Notes under the pieces: generated by a model
What the model saw: the letters and a program-made list of their open reading frames with translations, nothing else
Told to the model about the DNA's origin: nothing
Database searches by the model: none
Program-made: the position numbers and the translations under genes
In this document: in pieces, positions 53,460-62,583 of the stretch
Layout of the letters: the number at the start of each line of letters is the position of its first letter
How positions within the stretch are numbered: position 1 is the stretch's first letter
Origin: Bradyrhizobium tropiciagri
Lineage (GTDB): Bacteria > Pseudomonadota > Alphaproteobacteria > Rhizobiales > Xanthobacteraceae
DNA: 64,000 nt
NCBI RefSeq assembly: GCF_018130505.1
Contig: NZ_JAFCKH010000001.1
Location: 434,001-498,000, forward strand
Direction: 5' to 3'

Positions 53460-53567
53460 CGTCCGCCTTCGCCTTGCCGCCTCGAACATTCCGATAGAAT
53501 CGGAAGGCTCCAGGTTTTTGCTTTGTCTTCACGGCAACCGGGACCCACTTCGCTGGAAAACGCTCTG

Positions 53568-56252
53568 TCATCCCCCCGCCTGCGGGACAGGCGGCGGTGC
53601 CTGCCTGCGGAACAGGATCCGCTGATAGAGCCAGCCGATCGCGACCAGCACGATGCCGAGGCACATGAACGACAGCGCGCGATAGACGCCGGTCAGTGTC
53701 GACATGTCGATCATGAATGCCTTGAGGATCGTCAGGCCGATCACCGCGGCGGAGGCGAGCCGCGCCCGCTGCGAGTTGACCAGGATGCCGATGCCGAGCA
53801 ACGCGACGCCGAACATCAGCCAGGCGATCGAGTAGGTGTATTGCTCCGCATCGGTGGTCTCGCCGCGGCTCAGCACCGGCCCGTGATACAGCCGGCGGAT
53901 TTCAAGGCTGACATAGGCGAGGGCGAGGATCAGCGCACCGGCCGCGATCGTATTGCCGTAGCTCGCGGGGCGATGACCGGCCACCGCGTAGGACAGCAGC
54001 AGCGCCAATACGGCCGGCAAGGCGTAGCCGAGCAGCAGCACGTTGATGAAGCTGCCGCCGACGTCCCGGTACCACAGCATCGGGTTCTCCAGCCCAAGCA
54101 GTCCGAACACGCTGGCAAGTCCGGCGAACACCGCAAGCAGGATCGCGCTCACATTGTGGACGATGCTGCCGCTGCGCAGCCGTAGCCGCTCCAGCCCGAT
54201 CGCCATCGCAAGCGCCACGCAGACCTGCAGCGCGATCTCCGTCAACCCGGCGGCACTGCGATAGACGTCGCCGCCATTCACCGCGTGCCGGATCTCCATG
54301 AAGGCGAGCAGTACCGTGAACAGGATTGCGGCGGCTTCGACGATGCGGAGCGGAGCGTCATCGCCGCCACGGCGCAGGAAGTGGCTGCCCACCCAGAACG
54401 ACAGCGCGGGAATGCCGTAGCCCCACAGCAGCCAGTTGAAGATCGGCGTGCTGCCGACAGCGTCGCCGGCGATGCGCGGCTCATAGCCGATGCGCAGCAC
54501 GACGATGCCGGCGAGGATCGCGGCCAGCCAGCGCAGGAACGGGATCGGCCGCTGCACCGAGATCCACGCCGTGCCCAGCGACACCAGTGCCAGCGCGATG
54601 GTGAGCCAGCCCTTGTCGAGCGCGAAGGTGAGCGCCAGTGCGAGTGACGCGAGCGTGCCGGTGGCGGACAGCGCGATCGAAGGCGACAGCTCCGGCCGCT
54701 CGCCGCGCCTTGTCAGCGCTTCGGTCGCGGCCGCATAGCAGGCGGCGAGCAGCACGGCGAGGATCGCGAACGGCACCGAACGATCCAGATGCGCGATCCG
54801 GGCATAGAGCGCAATCAGCAGCGTGACCGGAGTGAAGACCGCTGCGGCGGCCCAGGTCACCGTGACCTGCATTGTCGTGAAGCGCAGTTGCGCGAGGAAG
54901 CCGGCGATGCCGAACGCCGCGGCAAAAACCGCCGCGGTGACGAGATGCAGCGAGACCGAACCGTCGGTCGCCGACGGGCCGATGCCCGGGATGGCGCCGC
55001 CCGGCAGCACCAGCGTGTCGACGTTGACGCGGATGGCCCATTCGCCGAACACGATGAAGACGAAGATCGCGGCGGCGCCGACCGCGCGCGTGGCTGCGGG
55101 CGCACGCCACGCCACCAGCAGGGTGCCCGCCACCAGCAGCGCGAAGCTGATCATCGCAACATCAGCATGGAAGCTGTTCAGCACGATCAGCATCGCGCCG
55201 AGCAGATAGGCCGCGAGCGAGCCGGACGAGATCGGCTCGATCTCCTCGCCATTGCTGTCAGGCCCGAACATGAAGCCGCAGACGACCAGCAGCGCGGCAA
55301 GCACGAAGCCCGCGATGACATGGAAGGCGTGCGGGGCGATGAAGTCCGGCCCGCATTGCAGGCAGGGGAAGGTCCACAGCAGCGCGAAGGCGATCGTCGT
55401 GACGGCAAGCCAGCGCCACAGCCGGATTCGTGCAAGGCCGAACGACGCGGCGGTGACGATGGCGAGGTAGATGTAGAGCGACCAATAGTCCGGCTTGTCC
55501 GATGAGACCAGGATGGGCGTGGCGAAGGCGCCGACGATGCCGAGCCCGGCCAGCGCCGGCCCGTGCAGCAAGGCAGCGGCGAGCGTGCCGAGCGCGACCA
55601 GGCCGAGCAGGATGAACGCGGTCGCCGGTACGAGGAAGTCATACAACGCGTAGGCGGCATAGACGGTGGCGAAGGCCACCGCGGTGCCGGCCGCGGTGAG
55701 GATCGCGGGAATGTTGGCGACCGGCAGCGGGGCGATGCTCGAAATGCTCTCCTTGCGCCGCGTCCATTCGCCGGCCACCAGCAGGGCCAGCGCGAACAGG
55801 CCGCCGAGCATGGTGCGCACGCCGGGGCCGAGCAGGCCGGCCTCGATCGAATAGCGCACCATGAAGAAGCCGCCGAGCGCGAGCGTCAGGCCGCCGATCC
55901 ACACCACCCAGCGCGTGCCGAGGGTCTCCTCGAAGCCGACAGCCGGCTCCGGCAGGGGCGGCGGCGCGGCCTCTGGAGCCTGCGCGGGCGGTCCGGCTTG
56001 CGGCATATCCGGCTCGCCGGCGGCCGCTTCCGGCAGCGGCGGTGGCGTGACCGGAGGCGCCGATGGTGGCGTCTGCTCGAACTCCTGTAGCGGCGCCAGC
56101 GGCGGCGGCATGGCCACCCGCGCGGCGCCGGCGCCCTCGATGGCATCCAGCCGTCGTTGCAACGCCGAGACCTGGCTCATCGCCTTTTGGGCGAGAGCGA
56201 TCGCGATGATGGCGATGACCAGCGTGAGGAAATCGAACGGCGAGTCGAACAT
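53568..56252 (-). CDS. DUF2339 polytopic membrane protein
   Basis: An 894-residue protein with an N-terminal helix (FLTLVIAIIAIALAQ), a short coiled coil (QVSALQRRLDAIEG), a Pro/Ala-rich segment to about residue 105, and then some two dozen hydrophobic helices to the C-terminus, as in DUF2339. The sequence GTRWVVWIGGLTLALGGFFMV in part marks the family start. No function is known; it is a predicted inner-membrane protein. The ATG at 56252 starts MFDSPFDFLT. It is the longest protein after pyruvate phosphate dikinase in the window. Confidence 0.85.
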   Translation of the reverse strand: MFDSPFDFLTLVIAIIAIALAQKAMSQVSALQRRLDAIEGAGAARVAMPPPLAPLQEFEQTPPSAPPVTPPPLPEAAAGEPDMPQAGPPAQAPEAAPPPLPEPAVGFEETLGTRWVVWIGGLTLALGGFFMVRYSIEAGLLGPGVRTMLGGLFALALLVAGEWTRRKESISSIAPLPVANIPAILTAAGTAVAFATVYAAYALYDFLVPATAFILLGLVALGTLAAALLHGPALAGLGIVGAFATPILVSSDKPDYWSLYIYLAIVTAASFGLARIRLWRWLAVTTIAFALLWTFPCLQCGPDFIAPHAFHVIAGFVLAALLVVCGFMFGPDSNGEEIEPISSGSLAAYLLGAMLIVLNSFHADVAMISFALLVAGTLLVAWRAPAATRAVGAAAIFVFIVFGEWAIRVNVDTLVLPGGAIPGIGPSATDGSVSLHLVTAAVFAAAFGIAGFLAQLRFTTMQVTVTWAAAAVFTPVTLLIALYARIAHLDRSVPFAILAVLLAACYAAATEALTRRGERPELSPSIALSATGTLASLALALTFALDKGWLTIALALVSLGTAWISVQRPIPFLRWLAAILAGIVVLRIGYEPRIAGDAVGSTPIFNWLLWGYGIPALSFWVGSHFLRRGGDDAPLRIVEAAAILFTVLLAFMEIRHAVNGGDVYRSAAGLTEIALQVCVALAMAIGLERLRLRSGSIVHNVSAILLAVFAGLASVFGLLGLENPMLWYRDVGGSFINVLLLGYALPAVLALLLSYAVAGHRPASYGNTIAAGALILALAYVSLEIRRLYHGPVLSRGETTDAEQYTYSIAWLMFGVALLGIGILVNSQRARLASAAVIGLTILKAFMIDMSTLTGVYRALSFMCLGIVLVAIGWLYQRILFRRQAPPPVPQAGG

Positions 56253-56392
56253 TGGGCCTCCGGCAATGCGCGGCGGACCCTCGGCCAGCCGGCGGCCCGT
56301 CGCAATCTATTATGTGCCGTCCGGGAGACCGGAAGTTCAAGCCACGAAGTTCAAGCCACGAAGTTCAAACCTTGGGGTGTGCCACGTTCGTC

Positions 56393-56899
56393 CTATTCGA
56401 GATCGATCCGGAAGGGGCGGCCCTCGACGCTCATGCTGCCGGGGCCCATCGCCTCCAGCGCACGCAGCATCCGCCCCTCGCGGCCCAGCGCCTTGTCGGC
56501 GAGGCTGACGATCAGCCGGTTGGGCGAAGCGATCGGCGAGGCCTCGCGGATCAGCCGGGCGATCGCCAACTCGTCGCGATGCGGGTTGAGCGCGCAGGCC
56601 GCGGCAAAGGCGCTCGCGGTCGAGCGGCTGATGCCGGCATAGCAGTGCACCACCATCGGCGCGCGACGGTCCCAACTGCGCACGAAGGCGAGCACCTTTT
56701 CGATATGCGTCTCGTTCGGCGCGACGAAGCCGTCCATCGTCTCGGTGATGTCGTCCATCGACACCTTCAGGTGATTGGCGGCAAGCACGGATGGCGGCCG
56801 CAGCACCTGGTCGACATTGGCCATCACGGTCAGCACATGGCTGGCACCGGTGACGCGGACCGTGTCGGGAAGCGCGGCAAGCGAGCAGACGTGGAGCAT
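56393..56899 (-). CDS. Tyrosine phosphatase family protein
   Basis: A 168-residue cytoplasmic phosphatase. The HC-x5-R active site is HCYAGISRS, with Cys86 as nucleophile and Arg92 as phosphate-binding residue. The upstream stretch VSMDDITETMDGF may provide the general acid Asp. It resembles the bacterial dual-specificity type phosphatases that are common as single genes in rhizobia. The ATG at 56899 has AAGGA seven bases upstream. Substrate unknown. Confidence 0.85.
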   Translation of the reverse strand: MLHVCSLAALPDTVRVTGASHVLTVMANVDQVLRPPSVLAANHLKVSMDDITETMDGFVAPNETHIEKVLAFVRSWDRRAPMVVHCYAGISRSTASAFAAACALNPHRDELAIARLIREASPIASPNRLIVSLADKALGREGRMLRALEAMGPGSMSVEGRPFRIDLE

Positions 56900-56940
56900 A
56901 ATGGTCCTTGGGTCGGGGTGAGGGGGATTATAACGGCTGC

Positions 56941-57028
56941 CGTAGGGTGGGCAAAGCGTTAGCGTGCCCACCATCGCGAGCGCGTCGTGGATGGTGGGCA
57001 CGGCGCTTGCGCGCCTTTGCCCCCCCTA
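56941..57028. repeat. Palindromic intergenic repeat, diverged family C copy 3
   Basis: Begins CGTAGGGTGGGCAAAGCG and ends CTTTGCCCCCCCTACA, with an inner GTGCCCACCATC/GATGGTGGGCAC pair. Between the tyrosine phosphatase and HD hydrolase genes. Confidence 0.85.
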
Positions 57029-57050
57029 CAAAATGCCGTGCACTGCAGCG

Positions 57051-57659
57051 TTACGTGTGCACCGCGCTGAACCGCTCGAGGAACTGCTTCTCCGCTCTCG
57101 CCGCGGTCCACGGCGTCAGGTAGTCGCGCTCGGTCGCCTCGGGCAGGCCGGGATCGCGGCCGAACAGCCGCTTCGCCTCGGTTTGCGAAAACCCGGCCAG
57201 GTGCGTCGCCTCGAGATAGGCGGCGCCGCGATCGGCGGCCTTGATCTGCTGGGTGATCTCGTCCGCCAGCACGGCGGGCAGGCCGAAGCGGATGTGGATC
57301 GCTGACAGCAGCCGCTTCTCCACCACCTTGTAGTCGCCGCCGAGCACCGCCTTGAACGGCGAGATCATGTCGCCGATGACGTATTCCGGCGCGTCGTGCA
57401 GCAGCGCTGCGAGCCGGTGACGAACGTCGACGCGCGGCATCTGCTGGCGCATCACGGCTTCGACCAGCAGCGTGTGCTGCGCCACCGAGAAGATGTGCGC
57501 GCCGGAGGTCTGCCCGTTCCAGCGCGCGACCCGCGCCAGCCCGTGCGCGATGTCGACGATCTCGATGTCGAGCGGCGACGGATCGAGCAGGTCGAGCCGG
57601 CGTCCGGAGAGCATGCGCTGCCAGGCGCGGACCGCCTCGGTCGATTGACGCACCGTCAT
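57051..57659 (-). CDS. HD-domain hydrolase, YfbR-like
   Basis: A 202-residue HD-superfamily protein resembling the 5'-deoxynucleotidase YfbR. Likely metal ligands are His in FSVAQHTLLVEAVM, the HD pair in ALLHDAPEYVIGDM, and an Asp in KAADRGAAYLEA. It probably dephosphorylates nucleoside monophosphates. The start at 57659 overlaps the tag stop by 4 bases, so it is translated with tag and ygfZ from one message. Confidence 0.87.
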   Translation of the reverse strand: MTVRQSTEAVRAWQRMLSGRRLDLLDPSPLDIEIVDIAHGLARVARWNGQTSGAHIFSVAQHTLLVEAVMRQQMPRVDVRHRLAALLHDAPEYVIGDMISPFKAVLGGDYKVVEKRLLSAIHIRFGLPAVLADEITQQIKAADRGAAYLEATHLAGFSQTEAKRLFGRDPGLPEATERDYLTPWTAARAEKQFLERFSAVHT

Positions 57660-58282
57660 TTCACCTTGAGCCGCGGTGCGCGGAGCTTGCCGCTGCAGGC
57701 CTCGTGACAGAAGCAGGTGACGAGATGATCGTTGACCATGCCGGTCGCCTGCATGAACGCGTAGACGATGGTCGGGCCGACGAATTTGAAGCCGCGCGCG
57801 CCGAGCTCCTTGGAGACCTTGATCGAGACCGGCGTCGAGGCCGGCACGCTCGCGGTGGTCTTGAACTGGTTGACCTTCGGCTTGCCGTCGACGAAGCCCC
57901 AGAGCAATTTCGAGAAGCCGGGACCCTTCTCCATGATCTCCAGGTAGCCCTTTGCGCTCGCCACCGCGCCCTCGATCTTGGCGCGGTTGCGCACGATGCC
58001 GGCGTCGTTCATCAGCGCGTGCACCTTCTTGTCGGTGTAGCGCGCGATCTTCTCGGGCCTGAAATCGTCGAAGGCTTTGCGGAAGTTCTCGCGCTTGCGT
58101 AGGATGGTGATCCAAGACAGGCCGGCCTGGAAGCCGTCGAGGATCAGCTTTTCATACAGCGCGCGGTCGTCATATTCCGGCACGCCCCATTCATTGTCGT
58201 GATAGGCGATGTAGAACGGATCTTCGCCCGGCCAGGGGCAACGCGTCTTGCCGTCCGGATGCAGTTTTGCGGTGCGGCTCAT
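57656..58282 (-). CDS. tag: DNA-3-methyladenine glycosylase I
   Basis: A 208-residue base-excision repair enzyme that removes 3-methyladenine. Conserved segments are RCPWPGEDPFYIAYHDNEWG in part, LYEKLILDGFQAGLSW, and the zinc site formed by an N-terminal Cys and C-terminal HLVTCFCHEAC. The start overlaps the ygfZ stop by 4 bases and its stop overlaps the HD hydrolase start. It is the middle gene of a three-gene operon. Confidence 0.96.
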   Translation of the reverse strand: MSRTAKLHPDGKTRCPWPGEDPFYIAYHDNEWGVPEYDDRALYEKLILDGFQAGLSWITILRKRENFRKAFDDFRPEKIARYTDKKVHALMNDAGIVRNRAKIEGAVASAKGYLEIMEKGPGFSKLLWGFVDGKPKVNQFKTTASVPASTPVSIKVSKELGARGFKFVGPTIVYAFMQATGMVNDHLVTCFCHEACSGKLRAPRLKVK

Positions 58283-59160
58283 GCGACGGTCTGCTTGGGC
58301 GGGGTGCGGACGACATTGGGATCGGCGAGGCGAAGCGACAGCCCGCCCGCGGTGAGCGTAAGGCCGGCGTCGAGCGCATCGGCGACGCGGTCGATACGGA
58401 CCAGCGCGAGGCCGTTCTGCCCCGCGGTCGAGCCGATGGTGCCGACCTGCTTGTCGCCGGCGAGGATGGTCGCGCCGGCTTCGGGCGAGGGGCCGTCGAG
58501 GACGATCCTCACGGTGCGGGTGCGCGCCGTGCCGCGATGCTGCATCCGCGACACCACTTCCTGGCCGACATAGCAGCCCTTGTCGAAATCGACGCCATGG
58601 AGGTGATCCATGTTGGTCTCGTGCGGGAAGGCGTCGCCATACATGAAGTCGAGGCCGCCGCGCGGCACGCCGGTCGCGATGCGATGCGCCTCATAGGCGC
58701 TGCTGTCGACGAGGTCGGCGCCGATCAGCTCGGCGAGCTTCTGTTGCAACTCCACGGGGATCAGGATGCGCCAGCCGAGCGCGGCATTGCGCGGATCGGC
58801 GAAGGCGAGGTCCGGCGTCATCGCAGGTTCGCCATCCCAGGCCGCGAGCACGCCGAGGCTGTCGGTGAGGTTTTCGACCGTGACCTTGGCGCGCAGCTTG
58901 TAGAAGCCGAGCTTGTCGGCGAGCCCCTTGGCGAGCGCGCGCGGCGCGTCGATCAGGAAGCCGCCGACATGGCCTGCCGGCGCCTCGGTGATCAGGAAAT
59001 CGGTGATGATCTTGCCCTGCGGCGTCAGCAGCGCGCCGAACCGCCCCTGGCCCGGACGCAACTCGGCGATGTCTGCGGTGATCAGGCCGTTGAGGAAGTT
59101 GCGGGCGTCGTCGCCTGCGACCTTGACCACGCCCCGATCCGGAAGAAATGCTGCTTTCAT
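58279..59160 (-). CDS. ygfZ: Folate-binding protein YgfZ (Fe-S cluster maintenance)
   Basis: A 293-residue GcvT-like tetrahydrofolate-binding protein that helps maintain certain Fe-S enzymes. The signature KGCYVGQEVVSRMQHRG with its conserved Cys is present, and the N-terminal domain has DARNFLNGLITADIAEL. It is the first gene of the ygfZ-tag-HD operon, divergent from the dihydroorotase homologue. ATG at 59160. Confidence 0.94.
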   Translation of the reverse strand: MKAAFLPDRGVVKVAGDDARNFLNGLITADIAELRPGQGRFGALLTPQGKIITDFLITEAPAGHVGGFLIDAPRALAKGLADKLGFYKLRAKVTVENLTDSLGVLAAWDGEPAMTPDLAFADPRNAALGWRILIPVELQQKLAELIGADLVDSSAYEAHRIATGVPRGGLDFMYGDAFPHETNMDHLHGVDFDKGCYVGQEVVSRMQHRGTARTRTVRIVLDGPSPEAGATILAGDKQVGTIGSTAGQNGLALVRIDRVADALDAGLTLTAGGLSLRLADPNVVRTPPKQTVA

Positions 59161-59288
59161 TCGAAAAATCGGCTCTTTTCAAGTTCCTTTGGGAAACGCC
59201 GGAGGGCGGATTTCCCCCTGCCAAGCTAAGGCGCTAGAGTGCCCCGAACAAGGCCCGCGCGACTGTGGAAAGCGGGCGCCGAGGACCG

Positions 59289-60623
59289 ATGAATCAGCAT
59301 TTCGACAGCATTCTAAAATCCGGCACCGTGGTCAATCAGGACGGCGAGGGCGTGCGCGATATCGGCATCAAGGGTGGCCGCATCGCCGCGATCGGCTCGC
59401 TCGGCCAGGCCTCCGCCGGCGAGGTGATAGACTGCAAGGGCCTGCACATCCTGCCCGGCGTGATGGACACCCAGGTGCATTTCCGCGAGCCCGGCCTGGA
59501 GCAGAAGGAAGATCTCGAGACCGGCTCGCGCAGCGCCGTGATGGGCGGCGTCACCGCCGTGTTCGAGATGCCGAACACCAACCCGCTGACGGTCACCGAA
59601 GCGGCGTTCACCGACAAGATCAAGCGCGGCCGCCACCGCATGCACTGCGATTTCGCCTTCTTCATCGGCGGCACCCGCGAGAACGTGCAGGACCTCCCGG
59701 AGCTGGAGCGCGCGCCGGGCTGCGCCGGCGTCAAGGTGTTCATCGGCTCCTCTACCGGCGCGCTGCTGGTCGAGGACGATGAGAGCCTGCGCCGAATCTT
59801 CCAGGTGATCCGGCGCCGCGCCGCGTTCCACGCCGAGGACGAATACCGCCTCAACGAGCGCAAGCCGCTGCGCATCGAGAACGACCCGCGCTCGCACCCG
59901 GTCTGGCGCGACGAGACCGCGGCGCTGATGGCGACCGAGCGCCTCGTCAATCTGGCGCGCGAGACCGGCAAGCGCATCCATGTGCTGCACATCTCGACCA
60001 AGGAAGAAATTCTCTATTTGCGCGACCACAAGGACATCGCCTCCTGCGAGGCGACGCCGCACCACCTCACGATGGCCGCGCCGGAATGCTACGAGCGGCT
60101 CGGCACGCTGGCCCAGATGAATCCGCCGGTGCGTTCGGCCGATCACCGCACCGGGATCTGGTACGGCATCGAGCAGGGCATCATCGACGTGCTCGGCTCC
60201 GACCACGCGCCGCATACGCTGGAGGAGAAGGCCAAGACCTATCCGGCCTCGCCGTCGGGCATGACCGGCGTGCAGACGCTGGTGCCGCTGATGCTCGACC
60301 ACGTCAATGCCGGCCGGCTGTCGCTGGCGCGGTTCGTCGATCTCACCAGCGCAGGTCCGGCGCGGCTGTTCAATATCGCGTGCAAGGGCCGCATCGCGGC
60401 TGGCTATGACGCCGATTTCACCGTCGTCGACCTCAAGCGCAGCGAGACCATCACCAACAAGTGGGTCGCCTCGCGCGCCGGCTGGACGCCGTATGACGGC
60501 GTGCGGGTGCAGGGCTGGCCGGTCGGCACCTTCGTTCGCGGCCAGCGGGTGATGTGGCAGGGCGAAGTAACGACGTCGTCGACGGGCGAGCCGGTCCGCT
60601 TCCTCGAGACGCTGAAGCCCTAG
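59289..60623 (+). CDS. Dihydroorotase-family amidohydrolase with altered first metal ligand
   Basis: A 444-residue cyclic amidohydrolase. Class I dihydroorotase features are the carbamoylatable Lys149 (GVKVFIGS), His181 (FHAEDE), His234 (HVLHIST) and Asp305 (GSDHAPH). But the usual HxHxRE motif is QVHFRE: Gln62 replaces the first His, His64 remains. I recall this TQVHFRE form as conserved in a rhizobial group annotated as dihydroorotase, so it may be functional with one metal or act on another cyclic amide. The ATG at 59289 follows GAGG. It stands alone on the plus strand. Confidence 0.8.
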   Translation: MNQHFDSILKSGTVVNQDGEGVRDIGIKGGRIAAIGSLGQASAGEVIDCKGLHILPGVMDTQVHFREPGLEQKEDLETGSRSAVMGGVTAVFEMPNTNPLTVTEAAFTDKIKRGRHRMHCDFAFFIGGTRENVQDLPELERAPGCAGVKVFIGSSTGALLVEDDESLRRIFQVIRRRAAFHAEDEYRLNERKPLRIENDPRSHPVWRDETAALMATERLVNLARETGKRIHVLHISTKEEILYLRDHKDIASCEATPHHLTMAAPECYERLGTLAQMNPPVRSADHRTGIWYGIEQGIIDVLGSDHAPHTLEEKAKTYPASPSGMTGVQTLVPLMLDHVNAGRLSLARFVDLTSAGPARLFNIACKGRIAAGYDADFTVVDLKRSETITNKWVASRAGWTPYDGVRVQGWPVGTFVRGQRVMWQGEVTTSSTGEPVRFLETLKP

Positions 60624-60634
60624 AGTTCGGTTGA

Positions 60635-60907
60635 TTACTGGCGGGCGAGCACCAGCGAGAACTCGCCGTTGCGCAGACGCGCGGGCAGGTTCTCGGCGAA
60701 CGTCGCGACGGCGTCCTCGCCGTAGGTGGTGACGAGCTCGGCCAGCGCGGCGAACAGGCTGGCCTGCGCCAGGCAGTCGCCGTCGACGCCATCAAGACGC
60801 GCTTCCGCCCAGGCCTGATTAAGGTAACTCAGCGCGGCCTGCTTCTGCTCGTGATCAGGACGCGGATCGTGGGGGAGAGGAAAGGACGCTGGATGGCGCA
60901 TGAACAT
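60635..60907 (-). CDS. Small hypothetical protein
   Basis: A 90-residue protein with a His/Pro-rich start (MRHPASFPLPHDPRPDH) and two predicted helices (ALSYLNQAWAEARLDGV, LAQASLFAALAELVTTYGED). No signal peptide or membrane segment. It ends 12 bases from the dihydroorotase stop on the opposite strand. Starts at 60907 or 60901 are both possible, without a clear ribosome binding site. Function unknown. Confidence 0.6.
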   Translation of the reverse strand: MFMRHPASFPLPHDPRPDHEQKQAALSYLNQAWAEARLDGVDGDCLAQASLFAALAELVTTYGEDAVATFAENLPARLRNGEFSLVLARQ

Positions 60908-60992
60908 TCACAAAATGTATCCGCGGTCCGGAAGCGAACCGCAGCAAGGCCTCGAGGTGTAGCACGCATGCGGCTACCGCCTAGTCCATATC

Positions 60993-61008
60993 TTTAGGAA
61001 AGGTTAAC
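60993..61008 (-). promoter_or_regulatory. Possible CtrA-type site
   Basis: Read on the minus strand the sequence is GTTAACCTTTCCTAAA, which matches the CtrA pattern TTAA-N7-TTAA except for one base in the second half. It lies about 86 bases before the start of the small gene at 60907. Chance matches to this pattern occur. Confidence 0.3.
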
Positions 61009-61022
61009 GGCCGCCTCGGCAT

Positions 61023-61679
61023 TTATCCGAAGGAACCGCCGATATGGTCGAGCACCGCGCGCGGTGACGCGCAAAGATGGCTGGCGCCGGCCTCGATCAG
61101 CTCCTCGGAGCTGCCATAGCCGTAGGTGACGCCGACCGCGCGGATGCCGTTCCGCTTCGCCCCGATCACGTCGTGGCTGCGATCGCCGATCATCACGGTG
61201 GCGGCCGGATCGACGCCGGTCTGCTCGAGCGCATAGGCCAGGAGCTCGACCTTGTTGACGCGGGTGCCGTCGAGCTCGGAGCCGAACACGTGGTCGAAAT
61301 GATCGGACAGCCCGAAATGCGCGACGATCCGCGTCGCGAACACGTGCGGCTTCGAGGTCGCCACGAACATTCGCCGCGGCGTCTGGCGCAGCGTGGCCAG
61401 CACCTCGGCGATATCCGGATAGACCGCGTTCTCGAACAGCCCGACATCGCCGAACCGCTCGCGGTAGAACGCGACCGCCTGGTCGGCATATTCCTCGCCG
61501 CCGAGCAGCATCGCAAAGCTCGCCCGGAGCGGTGGCCCGATGCACCAGGTCAGCTCGTCCTGCGAGGGAACCGGGCGGCCGAGCTTCTGCAGCGCATACT
61601 GAATCGAGCCGGTGATGCCGGGCTTCGGATCGGTCAGCGTGCCGTCGAGGTCGAAGAAGATCGTGGTCTCAGTTGGCAT
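61023..61679 (-). CDS. HAD-family phosphatase, phosphoglycolate phosphatase-like
   Basis: A 218-residue haloacid-dehalogenase phosphatase. Motif I is FFDLDGTLTDP (nucleophile and acid Asp), motif II MFVATSKPH, and motif III/IV VMIGDRSHDVIGAKRNG in part. The cap domain between them (about residues 20-95) is of the C1 helical type, as in Gph. Likely substrates are phosphoglycolate or similar small phosphates. It overlaps the TIGR02301 gene by 11 bases, so the two are translationally coupled. Confidence 0.88.
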   Translation of the reverse strand: MPTETTIFFDLDGTLTDPKPGITGSIQYALQKLGRPVPSQDELTWCIGPPLRASFAMLLGGEEYADQAVAFYRERFGDVGLFENAVYPDIAEVLATLRQTPRRMFVATSKPHVFATRIVAHFGLSDHFDHVFGSELDGTRVNKVELLAYALEQTGVDPAATVMIGDRSHDVIGAKRNGIRAVGVTYGYGSSEELIEAGASHLCASPRAVLDHIGGSFG

Positions 61680-62046
61680 AACGGGCCGTCAGGTCGCGGG
61701 AGATTTTCGAGCCCTCCTCGATGTAGCGGCGGATCGCGACTGTCGCGGCGGGGGTGCAGGTCCGGTAGGTCTGCTGAAACCCGTTATAGCCGCGGTTGAA
61801 GCCGGCGATCATGCGGGCACGGCGGTCGCCGGAGGGGGTCTCGGCGTCGATCAGCGCCTGCATCTCGTTGCGCCACTTGGTGCCCTCGTTGGCGTTGCAG
61901 ATGCCGCGCAGGTAGTGCAGGGCGCCGAGGATCTCGGCCAGCCGCTGCAGGTCGCCGTCGAACGGCGCGGGTGCGTCCTGCGCGCGGGCGGGCGTCGCGA
62001 GGCATGCCGACAGGAGCAAAACAACGGCCAGAAATGCTTTGGTCAT
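61669..62046 (-). CDS. TIGR02301 family secreted protein
   Basis: A 125-residue exported protein: signal peptide (FLAVVLLLSACLATPARAQ), then LAEILGALHYLRGICN, TKWRNEMQALIDAE and FNRGYNGFQQTYRTCTPAA, the pattern of TIGR02301, found widely in Rhizobiales. Two conserved cysteines remain after cleavage. Function unknown. It precedes and overlaps the HAD phosphatase gene. Confidence 0.88.
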   Translation of the reverse strand: MTKAFLAVVLLLSACLATPARAQDAPAPFDGDLQRLAEILGALHYLRGICNANEGTKWRNEMQALIDAETPSGDRRARMIAGFNRGYNGFQQTYRTCTPAATVAIRRYIEEGSKISRDLTARYAN

Positions 62047-62133
62047 CAGGGGTTCCGGAACGGGGTGTGGTATGCCCCCGCAATGCGCCCGAGGCAAGGC
62101 AGACGACAGGGCAGGTGAAGGCCGGAACCGGCC

Positions 62134-62559
62134 TCAGACCAGCTTGCGGGCGGCTGCAACCACCTCCTGGAGCCCGCCGGTGACCTTGAGGTCGCCGATC
62201 TCCTCCGGCGCCAACCATTTGTAGTCGTCATGCTCGTCGTTCAGCGCCACTTCCCGGGAGGCCCAGCGTGCCGCGAACGACATGATCATGTAGTGCCCGG
62301 TGCCGGGGCCGGCCGGCAGCACCTCGCGCCAGCCGGCGAGGCCCAGGATATCGATCCGCAACGCGGTCTCCTCGTCGACCTCGCGGTGCAGGGCAGTGTG
62401 CAGGGACTCGCCGAATTCGACCCGGCCGCCTGGCAGCGAGTAGAAGCCCTTGCCCGGCGAGCGGGCGCGGCGCACCAGCAGCACCTTTCCGGCGCGAAAG
62501 ATCACGCCTGACACGGCGAGTTGCGGGCGGGATGGAGGTTCGGGAGAGATCACGGTCAT
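62134..62559 (-). CDS. NUDIX hydrolase
   Basis: A 141-residue NUDIX enzyme. The Nudix box GGRVEFGESLHTALHREVDE with the following E gives the metal-binding RExxEE. The N-terminus SRPQLAVSGVIFRAGKVLLVRR in part and the C-terminal HDDYKWLAPEEI are typical of the general NUDIX/ADP-ribose-type group. It probably hydrolyses a nucleoside diphosphate derivative; the substrate is not readable from sequence. ATG at 62559. Confidence 0.92.
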   Translation of the reverse strand: MTVISPEPPSRPQLAVSGVIFRAGKVLLVRRARSPGKGFYSLPGGRVEFGESLHTALHREVDEETALRIDILGLAGWREVLPAGPGTGHYMIMSFAARWASREVALNDEHDDYKWLAPEEIGDLKVTGGLQEVVAAARKLV

Positions 62560-62583
62560 CAGGAAAGCAGCATGCCTGATAAA

